A DNA stretch of 64,000 nt. It comes from Colletes latitarsis (lineage: Eukaryota > Arthropoda > Insecta > Hymenoptera > Colletidae). Shown one piece after another: positions 1 to 12,989 of this stretch. The translations under genes and the position numbers were made by a program. Position 1 is the stretch's first letter. Each line of letters opens with the position of its first letter. The stretch is taken from positions 29,559,501-29,623,500 of the forward strand of contig NW_027488367.1 of NCBI RefSeq assembly GCF_051014445.1, in the 5' to 3' direction. A model generated the notes under the pieces. It searched no databases. It was not told the origin of the DNA and saw nothing but the letters and a program-made list of their open reading frames with translations.

Positions 1-1757
1 CATAGTAATGTGGTACCACGCTGAAACAGTCGATTAAACCTGGTTTCGATCAATATTTTAGAGGATAACGCAAGTTTGGTCTGGCATAGGTCTGCGATTC
101 GCCCTCATCAGGCTCATACTTTCGCGTTTTTCACATACTTGTTGAACTGATCCTGGGCTTTTTCTGGTTTGGATCACGTAGTAATGTGGTACCACACTGA
201 AACAGTCAATTAATCCTGGTTTCGATCAATATCTTAGAGAATAATTCATGTTAGGTCTAGGTTAGGTCTGGGATTTGCTCTCATCAGGCTCATACTTTTG
301 CACACATCACATACTCGTTTGACAGATCCTGGGTTATTTTCTGGTTTGGATCGCATAGTAATGTGGTACCACACTGAAACAGTCGATTAAACCAGGTTTC
401 GATCAATATTTTTGAGGATAACGCATTTTAGGTCTGGGATAGGTCTGGGATTTGCCCTCATCAGACTCATACTTTCGCACACTTCACATACTCGTTGAAC
501 AGATCCTGGGTTTTTTCTGGTTTGGATCACGTAGTAATGTGGTACCACACTGAAACAGTCGATTAAACCAGGTTTCGATCAATATTTTTGAGGATAACGC
601 ATGTTAGGTCTAGGTTAGGCCTGGGATTTTTACTAATCAGGCTCATACTTTCGCGTTTTTCGCATACTTGTTGAACAGATCCTGGGTTTTTTCTGGTTTG
701 GATCACGTAGTAGTGTGGTACCACACTGAAACAGTCCATTAAACCTGGCTTGGATCAATATTTTAGAGGATAACGCATGTTAGGTCTAGGTTAGCCCTGG
801 GATTTTCACTCATCAGACTCATACTTTCGCATTCTTCACATACTTGTTGAACGGATCCTGGGTTTTTTCTGGTTTCGTTCACGTAGTAATGTGGTACCAC
901 ACTGTAACATTCAATTAAACCTGATCTTGATAAATATTTGAGAGGATAACGCATGTTAGGTTTGGGTGAAGTCTTGGATTTGCCCTCATCAGGCTCATAC
1001 TTTCGCATATTTCTCATACTTCATGGCTAGATCCTGGGCTGTTTCTGGATTGTATCACGTAGTAATTTGGTACCACACTGAAACAGTCAATTAAACCTGG
1101 TTTCGATCAATTTTTTACAGGATAACGCAAGTTAGGTCTGGCATAGGTCTGGGATTCGCCCTCATCAGACTCATACTTTCGCGTTTTTCACATACTCGTT
1201 GAACAGATCCTGGGTTTTTTCTGGTTTGGATCACGTAGTAATGTGGTACCACACTGAAACAATCAATTAAACCTGGTCTTGATAAATATTTTAGAGGATA
1301 ACGCATGTTAGGTCTAGGTTAGGTCTGGGATTTGCTCTCATCAGGCTCATTCTTTCGCATATTTCTCATACTTGATGGCTAGATCCTGGGCTTTTTCTGG
1401 ATTGCATCACGTAGTAATGAAGTACAACACTGAAACAGTCAATTAAACCTGGTTTCCATCAATATCTTAGAGGACAACGCAAGTTAGGTCTGGGATAGGT
1501 CTGGGATTTGCCCTCATCAGGCTCATACTTTCGCGTTTTTCACATACTTGTTGAACAGATCCTGGGTTTTTTCTGGTTTGTATCGCGTAGTAATGTGGGA
1601 CCACACTGAAACAATCAATTAAACCTGGTCTTGATAAATATTTTAGAGGATAACGCATGTTAGGTCTGGGATAGGTCGGGGATTTGCCCTCATCAGACTC
1701 ATACTTTCGCACACTTCACATACTCGTTGAACAGATCCTGGGTTTTTTCTGGTTTGG
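1..1757 (+). repeat. Irregular family A monomers at left edge
   Basis: About ten monomers with no clear higher-order period. They mix dyad-bearing, aagtacaac and gggacc types. The monomer around 775-950 (variant ggtttcgttcacg followed by ctgatcttgataa and atttgagagg) has close relatives near 26,312, 27,871, 35,950 and 39,480, so this subtype is scattered over 39 kb. No unique sequence marks the left edge, so the array extends outside the window. Confidence 0.85.
712..727. other. Perfect 16-bp dyad around a KpnI site (example)
   Basis: AGTGTGGTACCACACT reads the same on both strands. It occurs in monomers that have gtagtagtg in place of gtagtaatg. The commoner aatgtggtaccacactg form keeps a 12-bp perfect core, TGTGGTACCACA. 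Other monomer types (gggacc, ggaacc, aagtacaac, gtgtcc) break the dyad. Possible protein site or hairpin; function unknown. Confidence 0.85.
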
Positions 1758-3166
1758 ATCACGTAGTAATGTGGAACCACACTGAAACAATCAATTAAAC
1801 CTGGTCTTGATAAATATTTTAGAGGATAACGCATGTTAGGTCTGGGTAAGGTCTAGGATTTGCCCTCGTCAGGCTCATACTTTCGCATATTTCTCATACT
1901 TCATGGCTAGATCCTGGGCTATTTCTGGATTAGATCACGTAGTAATGTGGTACCACACTGAAACAGTCAATTAAACCTGGTTTCGATCAATATCTTAGAG
2001 AATAATTCATGTTAGGTCTAGGTTAGGTCTGGGATTTGCTCTCATCAGGCTCATACTTTCGCACACTTCACATACTCGTTTGACAGATGCTGGGTTATTT
2101 CTGGTTTGGATCGTATAGTAATATGGTACCACACTGAAACAGTCGATTAAACCAGGTTTCGATCAATATTTTTGAGGATAACGCATGTTAGGTCTAGGTT
2201 AGGCCTGGGATTTTCACTCATCAGACTCATACTTTCGCATTCTTCTCATACTTGTTGAACGGATCCTGGGTTTTTTCTGGTTTGGATCACGTAGTAATGT
2301 GGGACCACATTGAAACAGTCAATTAAACCTGGTTTCGATCAATATTTTAGAGAATAATTCATGTTAGGTCTAGGTTAGGTCTGGGATTTGCTCTCATCAG
2401 GATCATTCTTTTGCATATTTCTCATACTTGATGGCTAGATGCTGGGCTTTTTCTGGATTGCATCACGTAGTAATGAAGTACAACACTAAAACAGTCAATT
2501 AAACCTGGTTTCCATCAATATCTTAGACGACAACGCAAGTTAGGTCTGGGATAGGTCTGGGATTTGCCTTCATCAGGCTCATACTTTCCGCGTTTTTCAC
2601 ATACTTGTTGAACAGATCCTGGGTTTTTTCTGGTTTGGATCACGTAGTAGTGTGGGACCACACTGAAACAATCAATTAAACCTGGTCTTGATAAATACTT
2701 TAGAGGATAACGCATGTTAGGTCTAGGTTAGGTCTGGGATTTGCCCTCATCAGACTCATACTTTCGCACGCTTCACATACTCGTTGACAGATCCTGGGTT
2801 ATTTTCTGGTTTGGATCACGTAGTAGTGTGGTACCACACTGAAACAGTCCATTAAACCTGGTTTGGATAAATATTTTAGAGGATAACGCAAGTTAGGTCT
2901 AGGTTAGGTCTGGGATTTTCAGTCATCAGACTCATACTTTCGCATTCTTCACATACTTGTTGAACGGATCTTGGGTTTTTTCGGGTTTGGATCACGTAGT
3001 AACGTGTGTCCACACTGAAACAATCAATTAAACCTGGTCTTGATAAATATTTTAGAGGATAACGCATGTTAGGTCTGGGATAGGTCGGGGATTTGCCCTC
3101 ATCAGACTCATACTTTCGCATTCTTCACATACTTGTTGAACAGATCCTGGGTTTTTTCTGGTTTGT
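1758..3166 (+). repeat. 8-mer higher-order repeat, copy 1 (1,409 bp)
   Basis: Eight monomers whose dyad types run ggaacc, ggtacc, atggtacc, gggacc, aagtacaac, gggacc, agtgtggtacc, gtgtcc. The block is repeated immediately downstream with an offset of 1,409 bp, which is 8 x 176 plus 1. The extra base comes from the actttccgcg monomer near 2,585. The first mismatch to the left is at 1,757. I saw only about two substitutions between copies (near 2,402 and 2,977). Confidence 0.93.
2825..2840. other. Perfect 16-bp dyad (example)
   Basis: Same palindrome as at 712-727, in the seventh monomer of the 1,409-bp unit. Confidence 0.85.
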
Positions 3167-4575
3167 ATCACGTAGTAATGTGGAACCACACTGAAACAAT
3201 CAATTAAACCTGGTCTTGATAAATATTTTAGAGGATAACGCATGTTAGGTCTGGGTAAGGTCTAGGATTTGCCCTCGTCAGGCTCATACTTTCGCATATT
3301 TCTCATACTTCATGGCTAGATCCTGGGCTATTTCTGGATTAGATCACGTAGTAATGTGGTACCACACTGAAACAGTCAATTAAACCTGGTTTCGATCAAT
3401 ATCTTAGAGAATAATTCATGTTAGGTCTAGGTTAGGTCTGGGATTTGCTCTCATCAGGCTCATACTTTCGCACACTTCACATACTCGTTTGACAGATGCT
3501 GGGTTATTTCTGGTTTGGATCGTATAGTAATATGGTACCACACTGAAACAGTCGATTAAACCAGGTTTCGATCAATATTTTTGAGGATAACGCATGTTAG
3601 GTCTAGGTTAGGCCTGGGATTTTCACTCATCAGACTCATACTTTCGCATTCTTCTCATACTTGTTGAACGGATCCTGGGTTTTTTCTGGTTTGGATCACG
3701 TAGTAATGTGGGACCACATTGAAACAGTCAATTAAACCTGGTTTCGATCAATATTTTAGAGAATAATTCATGTTAGGTCTAGGTTAGGTCTGGGATTTGC
3801 TCTCATCAGGCTCATTCTTTTGCATATTTCTCATACTTGATGGCTAGATGCTGGGCTTTTTCTGGATTGCATCACGTAGTAATGAAGTACAACACTAAAA
3901 CAGTCAATTAAACCTGGTTTCCATCAATATCTTAGACGACAACGCAAGTTAGGTCTGGGATAGGTCTGGGATTTGCCTTCATCAGGCTCATACTTTCCGC
4001 GTTTTTCACATACTTGTTGAACAGATCCTGGGTTTTTTCTGGTTTGGATCACGTAGTAGTGTGGGACCACACTGAAACAATCAATTAAACCTGGTCTTGA
4101 TAAATACTTTAGAGGATAACGCATGTTAGGTCTAGGTTAGGTCTGGGATTTGCCCTCATCAGACTCATACTTTCGCACGCTTCACATACTCGTTGACAGA
4201 TCCTGGGTTATTTTCTGGTTTGGATCACGTAGTAGTGTGGTACCACACTGAAACAGTCCATTAAACCTGGTTTGGATAAATATTTTAGAGGATAACGCAA
4301 GTTAGGTCTAGGTTAGGTCTGGGATTTTCAGTCATCAGACTCATACTTTCGCATTCTTCACATACTTGTTGAACGGATCTTGGGTTATTTCGGGTTTGGA
4401 TCACGTAGTAACGTGTGTCCACACTGAAACAATCAATTAAACCTGGTCTTGATAAATATTTTAGAGGATAACGCATGTTAGGTCTGGGATAGGTCGGGGA
4501 TTTGCCCTCATCAGACTCATACTTTCGCATTCTTCACATACTTGTTGAACAGATCCTGGGTTTTTTCTGGTTTGT
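3167..4575 (+). repeat. 8-mer higher-order repeat, copy 2 (1,409 bp)
   Basis: Near-identical direct repeat of 1,758-3,166. Similarity runs on to 4,592, where gggacc replaces ggaacc. Its first five types match part of the 12-mer at 5.8-10 kb, so both derive from one older pattern. Confidence 0.93.
4234..4249. other. Perfect 16-bp dyad (example)
   Basis: Counterpart of 2,825-2,840 in the second 1,409-bp copy (offset 1,409). Confidence 0.85.
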
Positions 4576-5805
4576 ATCACGTAGTAATGTGGGACCACAC
4601 TGAAACAATCTATTAAACCTGGTCTTGATAAATATTTTAGAGGATAACGCATGTTAGGTCTAGGTTAGGTCTGGGATTTTCACTCATCAGACTCATCCTT
4701 TCGCATTCTTCACATACTTGTTGAACGGATCCTGGGTTTTTTCTGGTTTGGATCACGTAGTAATGTGGTACCACACTAAAACAGTCAATTAAACCTGGTT
4801 TCCATCAATATCTTAGAGGACAACGCAAGTTAGGTCTGGGATAGGTCTGGGATTTGCCCTCATCAGGCTCATACTTTCCGCGTTTTTCACATACTTGTTG
4901 AACAGATCCTGGGTTTTTTCTGGTTTGGATCACGTAGTAGTGTGGGACCACACTGAAACAATCAATTAAACCTGGTCTTGATAAATATTTTTGAGGATAA
5001 CGCATGTTAGGTCTGGGATAGGCCTGAGATTTGCACTCATCAGACTCATACTTTCGCATTCTTCACATACTTGTTGTACGGATCCTGGGTTTTTTCTGGT
5101 TTGGATCACGTAGTAGTGTGGTACCACAATGAAACAGTCGATTAAACCTGGTTTCGATCAGTATTATAGAGGATAACGCAAGTTAAGTCTGGGATAGGTC
5201 TGGGATTTGCTCTCATCAGGCTCATTCTTTCGCATATTTCTCATACTTGATGGCTAGATCCTGGGCTTTTTCTGGATTGCATCACGTAGTAATGAATTAC
5301 AACACTGAATCAGTCAATTAAACCTGGTTTCCATCAATATCTTAGAGGACAACGCAAGTTAGGTCTGGGATAGGTCTGGGATTTTCACTCATCAGACTCA
5401 TACTGTCGCATTCTTCACATACTTGTTGAACGGATCCTGGGTTTTTTCTGGTTTGGATCACGTAGAAATGTGGGACCACACTGAAACAGTCAATTAAACC
5501 TGGTTTCGATCAATATTTTAGAGAATAATTCATGTTAGGTCTAGGTTAGGTCTGGGATTTGCTCTCATCAGGCTCATTCATTCGCATATTTCTCATACTT
5601 GATGGCTAGATCCTGGGCTTTTTCTGGATAGCATCACGTAGTAATGAAGTACAACACTGAAACAGTCAATTAAACCTGGTTTCCATCAATATCTTAGAGG
5701 ACAACGCAAGTTAGGTCTGGGATAGGTCTGGGATTTGACCTCATCAGGCTCATACTTTCGCGTTTTTCACATACTTGTTGAACAGGCCCTGGGTTTTTTC
5801 TGGTA
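4576..5805 (+). repeat. Transitional family A monomers
   Basis: About seven monomers between the 8-mer pair and the 7.2-kb superunit. From about 5,380 the sequence is also found 5,461 bp downstream (about 10,841 onward), including the rare gtagaaatgtggg variant at 5,463 and 10,924. This stretch therefore shares ancestry with the inside of the superunit. Nothing non-satellite is present. Confidence 0.85.
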
Positions 5806-5808
5806 TGT

Positions 5809-7922
5809 ATCACGTAGTAATGTGGGACCACACTGAAACAATCAATTAAACCTGGTCTTGATAAATATTTTAGAGGATAACGCATGTTAGGTCTGGGATA
5901 GGTCGGGGATTTGCCCTCATCAGACTCATACTTTCGCACACTTCACATACTCGTTGAACAGATCCTGGGTTTTCTCTGGTTTGGATCACGTAGTAATGTG
6001 GAACCAAACTGAAACAATCAATTAAACCTGGTCTTGATAAATATTTTAGAGGATAACGCATGTTAGGTCTGGGTAAGGTCTAGGATTTGCCCTCGTCAGG
6101 CTCATACTTTCGCATATTTCTCATACTTCATGGCTAGATCCTGGGCTATTTCTGGATTAGATCACGTAGTAATGTGGTACCACACTGAAACAGTCAATTA
6201 AACCTGGTTTCCATCAATATCTTAAAGGACAACCCAAGTTAGGTCTGGGATAGGTCTTGGATTTTCACTCATCAGACTCATACTTTCGCATTCTTCACAT
6301 ACTTGTTGAACGGATCCTGGGTTTTTTCTGGTTTGGATCACGTAGTAATTTGGTACCACACTGAAACAGTCCATTAAACCTGGTTTGGATCAATATTTTA
6401 GAGGATAACGCAAGTTAAGTCTGGGATTGGTCTGGGATTTTCACTCATCAGACTCATACTTTCGCATTCTTCTCATACTTGTTGAACGGATCCTGGGTTT
6501 TTTCTGGTTTGGATCACGTAGTAATGTGGGACCACACTGAAACAGTCAATTAAACCTGGTTTCGATCAATATTTTAGAGAATAATTCATGTTAGGTCTAG
6601 GTTAGGTCTGGTATTTGCTCTCATCAGGCTCATTCATTCGCATATTTCTCATACTTGATGGCTAGATCCTGGGCTTTTTCTGGATTGCATCACGTAGTAA
6701 TGAAGTACAACACTGAAACAGTCAATTAAACCTGGTTTCCATCAATATCTTAGAGGACAACGCAAGTTAGGTCTGGGATAGGTCTGGGATTTGCCCTCAT
6801 CAGGCTCATACTTTCGCGTTTTTCACATACTTGTTGAACAGATCCTGGGTTTTTTCTGGTTTGTATCGCGTAGTAATGTGGGACCACACTGAAACAATCA
6901 ATTAAACCTGGTCTTGATAAATATTTTAGAGGATAACGCATGTTAGGTCTGGGATAGGTCGGGGATTTGCCCTCATCAGACTCATACTTTCGCACACTTC
7001 ACATACTCGTTGAACAGATCCTGGGTTTTTTCTGGTTTGGATCACGTAGTAATGTGGAACCACACTGAAACAATCAATTAAACCTGGTCTTGATAAATAT
7101 TTTAGAGGATAACGCATGTTAGGTCTGGGTAAGGTCTAGGATTTGCCCCTCGTCAGGCTCATACTTTCGCATATTTCTCATACTTCATGGCTAGATCCTG
7201 GGCTATTTCTGGATTAGATCACGTAGTAATGTGGTACCACACTGAAACAGTCAATTAAACCTGGTTTCGATCAATATCTTAGAGAATAATTCATGTTAGG
7301 TCTAGGTTAGGTCTGGGATTTGCTCTCATCAGGCTCATACTTTCGCACACTTCACATACTCGTTTGACAGATGCTGGGTTATTTCTGGTTTGGATCGTAT
7401 AGTAATATGGTAACACACTGAAACAGTCGATTAAACCAGGTTTCGATCAATATTTTTGAGGATAACGCATGTTAGGTCTAGGTTAGGCCTGGGATTTTCA
7501 CTCATTAGACTCATACTTTCGCATTCTTCTCATACTTGTTGAACGGATCCTGGGTTTTTTCTGGTTTGGATCACGTAGTAATGTGGGACCACATTGAAAC
7601 AGTCAATTAAACCTGGTTTCGATCAATATTTTAGAGAATAATTCATGTTAGGTCTAGGTTAGGTCTGGGATTTGCTCTCATCAGGCTCATTCTTTTGCAT
7701 ATTTCTCATACTTGATGGCTAGATGCTGGGCTTTTTCTGGATTGCATCACGTAGTAATGAAGTACAACACTAAAACAGTCAATTAAACCTGGTTTCCATC
7801 AATATCTTAGACGACAACGCAAGTTAGGTCTGGGATAGGTCTGGGATTTGCCCTCATCAGGCTCATACTTTCCGCGTTTTTCACATACTTGTTGAACAGA
7901 TCCTGGGTTTTTTCTGGTTTGG
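5809..7922 (+). repeat. 12-mer higher-order repeat, unit 1 (2,114 bp)
   Basis: Twelve monomers. The dyad types run G, A, K, K, G, AA, then G, A, K, K', G, AA (G = gggacc, A = ggaacc, K = ggtacc, K' = atggtaac, AA = aagtacaac). The two halves repeat the same six-type order, so this is a duplicated 6-mer. The period is 12 x 176 plus 2. The next unit starts immediately at 7,923. Confidence 0.92.
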
Positions 7923-10036
7923 ATCACGTAGTAATGTGGGACCACACTGAAACAATCAATTAAACCTGGTCTTGATAAATATTTTAGAGGATAACGCATG
8001 TTAGGTCTGGGATAGGTCGGGGATTTGCCCTCATCAGACTCATACTTTCGCACACTTCACATACTCGTTGAACAGATCCTGGGTTTTCTCTGGTTTGGAT
8101 CACGTAGTAATGTGGAACCACACTGAAACAATCAATTAAACCTGGTCTTGATAAATATTTTAGAGGATAACGCATGTTAGGTCTGGGTAAGGTCTAGGAT
8201 TTGCCCTCGTCAGGCTCATACTTTCGCATATTTCTCATACTTCATGGCTAGATCCTGGGCTATTTCTGGATTAGATCACGTAGTAATGTGGTACCACACT
8301 GAAACAGTCAATTAAACCTGGTTTCCATCAATATCTTAAAGGACAACCCAAGTTAGGTCTGGGATAGGTCTTGGATTTTCACTCATCAGACTCATACTTT
8401 CGCATTCTTCACATACTTGTTGAACGGATCCTGGGTTTTTTCTGGTTTGGATCACGTAGTAATTTGGTACCACACTGAAACAGTCCATTAAACCTGGTTT
8501 GGATCAATATTTTAGAGGATAACGCAAGTTAAGTCTGGGATTGGTCTGGGATTTTCACTCATCAGACTCATACTTTCGCATTCTTCTCATACTTGTTGAA
8601 CGGATCCTGGGTTTTTTCTGGTTTGGATCACGTAGTAATGTGGGACCACACTGAAACAGTCAATTAAACCTGGTTTCGATCAATATTTTAGAGAATAATT
8701 CATGTTAGGTCTAGGTTAGGTCTGGTATTTGCTCTCATCAGGCTCATTCATTCGCATATTTCTCATACTTGATGGCTAGATCCTGGGCTTTTTCTGGATT
8801 GCATCACGTAGTAATGAAGTACAACACTGAAACAGTCAATTAAACCTGGTTTCCATCAATATCTTAGAGGACAACGCAAGGTAGGTCTGGGATAGGTCTG
8901 GGATTTGCCCTCATCAGGCTCATACTTTCGCGTTTTTCACATACTTGTTGAACAGATCCTGGGTTTTTTCTGGTTTGTATCGCGTAGTAATGTGGGACCA
9001 CACTGAAACAATCAATTAAACCTGGTCTTGATAAATATTTTAGAGGATAACGCATGTTAGGTCTGGGATAGGTCGGGAATTTGCCCTCATCAGACTCATA
9101 CTTTCGCACACTTCACATACTCGTTGAACAGATCCTGGGTTTTTTCTGGTTTGGATCACGTAGTAATGTGGAACCACACTGAAACAATCAATTAAACCTG
9201 GTCTTGATAAATATTTTAGAGGATAACGCATGTTAGGTCTGGGTAAGGTCTAGGATTTGCCCCTCGTCAGGCTCATACTTTCGCATATTTCTCATACTTC
9301 ATGGTTAGATCCTGGGCTATTTCTGGATTAGATCACGTAGTAATGTGGTACCACACTGAAACAGTCAATTAAACCTGGTTTCGATCAATATCTTAGAGAA
9401 TAAATCATGTTAGGTCTAGGTTAGGTCTGGGATTTGCTCTCATCAGGCTCATACTTTCGCACACTTCACATACTCGTTTGACAGATGCTGGGTTATTTCT
9501 GGTTTGGATCGTATAGTAATATGGTAACACACTGAAACAGTCGATTAAACCAGGTTTCGATCAATATTTTTGAGGATAACGCATGTTAGGTCTAGGTTAG
9601 GCCTGGGATTTTCACTCATTAGACTCATACTTTCGCATTCTGCTCATACTTGTTGAACGGATCCTGGGTTTTTTCTGGTTTGGATCACGTAGTAATGTGG
9701 GACCACATTGAAACAGTCAATTAAACCTGGTTTCGATCAATATTTTAGAGAATAATTCATGTTAGGTCTAGGTTAGGTCTGGGATTTGCTCTCATCAGGC
9801 TCATTCTTTCGCATATTTCTCATACTTGATGGCTAGATGCTGGGCTTTTTCTGGATTGCTTCACGTAGTAATGAAGTACAACACTAAAACAGTCAATTAA
9901 ACCTGGTTTCCATCAATATCTTAGAGGACAACGCAAGTTAGGTCTGGGATAGGTCTGGGATTTGCCCTCATCAGGCTCATACTTTCCGCGTTTTTCACAT
10001 ACTTGTTGAACAGATCCTGGGTTTTTTCTGGTTTGG
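7923..10036 (+). repeat. 12-mer higher-order repeat, unit 2 (2,114 bp)
   Basis: Tandem copy of 5,809-7,922 at an offset of 2,114 bp, with a few substitutions (for example gcttcacg near 9,858 where unit 1 has gcatcacg, and ttagagg near 9,920 where unit 1 has ttagacg). The match fails at 10,048. Confidence 0.92.
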
Positions 10037-12455
10037 ATCACGTAGTAGTGTGGGACCACACTGAAACAATCAATTAAACCTGGTCTTGATAAATATTTTT
10101 GAGGATAACGCATGTTAGGTCTGGGACAGGCCTGAGATTTGCACTCATCAGACTCATACTTTCGCATTCTTCACATACTTGTTGTACGGATCCTGGGTTT
10201 TTTCTGGTTTGGATCACGTAGTAGTGTGGGACCACACTGAAACAATCAATTAAACCTGGTCTTGATAAATATTTTAGAGGATAACGCATGTTAGGTCTGG
10301 GTTAGGTCTAGGATTTGCCCTCATCAGGCTCATTCTTTCGCATATTTCTCAAACTTGATGGCTAGATCCTGGGCTTTTTCTGGAATCAATCACGTAGTAA
10401 TGAATTACAACACTGAATCAGTCAATTAAACCTGGTTTCCATCAATATCTTAGAGGACAACGCAAGTTAGGTCTGGGATAGGTCTGGGATTTGACCTCAT
10501 CAGACTCATACTTTCGCACACTTCACATACTCGTTGAACAGATCCTGGGTTATTTTCTGGTTTGGATCACGTAGTAATGTGGTACCACACTGGAACAGTC
10601 GATTAAACCTGGTTTCGATCAATATTTTAGAGGATAACGCAAGTTAGGTCTGGGATAGGTCTGGGATTTGCCCTCATCAGGCTCATACTTTCGCATATTT
10701 CTCATACTTCATGGCTAGATCCTGGGCTTTTTCTGGATTGCATCACGTAGTAATGAAGTACAACACTGAAACAGTCAATTAAACCTGGTTTCCATCAATA
10801 TCTTAGAGGATAACGCATGTTAGGTCTAGGTTAGGTCTGGGATTTTCACTCATCAGACTCATACTTTCGCATTCTTCACATACTTGTTGAACGGATCCTG
10901 GGTTTTTTCTGGTTTGGATCACGTAGAAATGTGGGACCACACTGAAACAGTCAATTAAACCTGGTTTCGATCAATATTTTAGAGAATAATTCATGTTAGG
11001 TCTAGGTTAGGTCTGGGATTTGCTCTCATCAGGCTCATTCATTCGCATATTTCTCATACTTGATGGCTAGATCCTGGGCTTTTTCTGGATAGCATCACGT
11101 AGTAATGAAGTACAACACTGAAACAGTCAATTAAACCTGGTTTCCATCAATATCTTAGAGGACAACGCAAGTTAGGTCTGGGATAGGTCTGGGATTTGAC
11201 CTCATCAGGCTCATACTTTCGCGTTTTTCACATACTTGTTGAACAGGCCCTGGGTTTTTTCTGGTTTGTATCACGTAGTAATGTGGGACCACACTGAAAC
11301 AATCAATTAAACCTGGTCTTGATAAATATTTTAGAGGATAACGCATGTTAGGTCTGGGATAGGTCGGGGATTTGCCCTCATCAGACTCATACTTTCGCAC
11401 ACTTCACATACTCGTTGAACAGATCCTGGGTTTTTTCTGGTTTGGATCACGTAGTAATGTGGAACCACACTGAAACAATCAATTAAACCTGGTCTTGATA
11501 AATATTTTAGAGGATAACGCATGTTAGGTCTGGGTAGGGTCTAGGATTTGCCCTCGTCAGGCTCATACTTTCGCATATTTCTCATACTTCATGGCTAGAT
11601 CCTGGGCTATTTCTGGATTAGATCACGTAGTAATGTGGTACCACACTGAAACAGTCAATTAAACCTGGTTTCCATCAATATCTTAAAGGACAACCCAAGT
11701 TAGGTCTAGGATAGGTCTTGGATTTTCACTCATCAGACTCATACTTTCGCATTCTTCACATACTTGCTGAACGGATCCTGGGTTTTTTCTGGTTTGGATC
11801 ACGTAGTAATTTGGTACCACACTGAAACAGTCCATTAAACCTGGTTTGGATCAATATTTTAGAGGATAACGCAAGTTAAGTCTGGGATTGGTCTGGGATT
11901 TTCACTCATCAGACTCATACTTTCGCATTCTTCTCATACTTGTTGAACGGATCCTGGGTTTTTTCTGGATTGGATCACGTAGTAATATGGGACCACATTG
12001 AAACAGTCAATTAAACCTGGTTTCGATCAATATTTTAGAGAAGAATTCATGTTAGGTCTAGGTTAGGTCTGGGATTTGCTCTCATCAGGCTCATTCTTTC
12101 GCATATTTCTCATACTTGATGGCTAGATGCTGGGCTTTTTCTGGATTGCATCACGTAGTAATGAAATACAACACTAAAACAGTCAATTAAACCTGGTTTC
12201 CATCAATATCTTACAGGACAACGCAAGTTAGGTCTGGGATAGGTCTGGGATTTGCCCTCATCAGGCTCATACTTTCGCGTTTTTCACATACTTGTTGAAC
12301 AGATCCTGGGTTTTTTCTGGTTTGTATCACGTAGTAATGTGGGACCACACTGAAACAATCAATTAAACCTGGTCTTGATAAATATTTTAGAGGATAACGC
12401 ATGTTAGGTCTGGGATAGGTCGGGGATTTGCCCTCATCAGACTCATACTTTCGCA
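10037..12455 (+). repeat. Remainder of superunit copy 1
   Basis: About 14 monomers, less regular than the 12-mers. The part at about 10,841-11,960 is a near copy of about 5,380-6,500 (offset 5,461). A 1,056-bp (six-monomer) relation is visible between monomers at 11,155 and 12,211, and between 11,331 and 12,387. No gene or unique sequence. Confidence 0.86.
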
Positions 12456-12989
12456 CACTTCACATACTCGTTGAACAGATCCTGGGTTTTCTCTGGTTTG
12501 GATCACGTAGTAATGTGGAACCAAACTGAAACAATCAATTAAACCTGGTCTTGATAAATATTTTAGAGGATAACGCATGTTAGGTCTGGGTAAGGTCTAG
12601 GATTTGCCCTCGTCAGGCTCATACTTTCGCATATTTCTCATACTTCATGGCTAGATCCTGGGCTATTTCTGGATTAGATCACGTAGTAATGTGGTACCAC
12701 ACTGAAACAGTCAATTAAACCTGGTTTCCATCAATATCTTAAAGGACAACCCAAGTTAGGTCTAGGATAGGTCTTGGATTTTCACTCATCAGACTCATAC
12801 TTTCGCATTCTTCACATACTTGCTGAACGGATCCTGGGTTTTTTCTGGTTTGGATCACGTAGTAATTTGGTACCACACTGAAACAGTCCATTAAACCTGG
12901 TTTGGATCAATATTTTAGAGGATAACGCAAGTTAAGTCTGGGATTGGTCTTGGATTTTCACTCATCAGACTCATACTTTCGCATTCTTC
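12286..12989 (+). repeat. 4-mer local duplication, copy 1 (704 bp)
   Basis: Four monomers repeated about 704 bp downstream (about 12,990-13,693). Both copies carry ttttctctgg, the unusual ggaaccaaactg, and cttaaaggacaaccc. They differ at a few bases (tctagg versus tctggg; ttgctg versus ttgttg). The duplication straddles the junction between the two superunits and may mark the exchange point. Ends are approximate. Confidence 0.82.

Larger units (their letters stand above)
5806..12455 (+). repeat. 7,221-bp superunit, copy 1 (6,650 bp matched)
   Basis: Matches 13,027-19,676 at a constant offset of 7,221 bp (41 monomers plus 5 bases). I compared about ten rare variants, including ggaaccaaactg, cttaaaggacaaccc, gtagaaatg, agaagaattc and ttgctgaacgg, and all fall in the same places. 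I saw only isolated substitutions, for example near 8,881 and 9,305. It contains two 2,114-bp 12-mers (5,809-10,036) and then a more irregular part. Confidence 0.94.
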
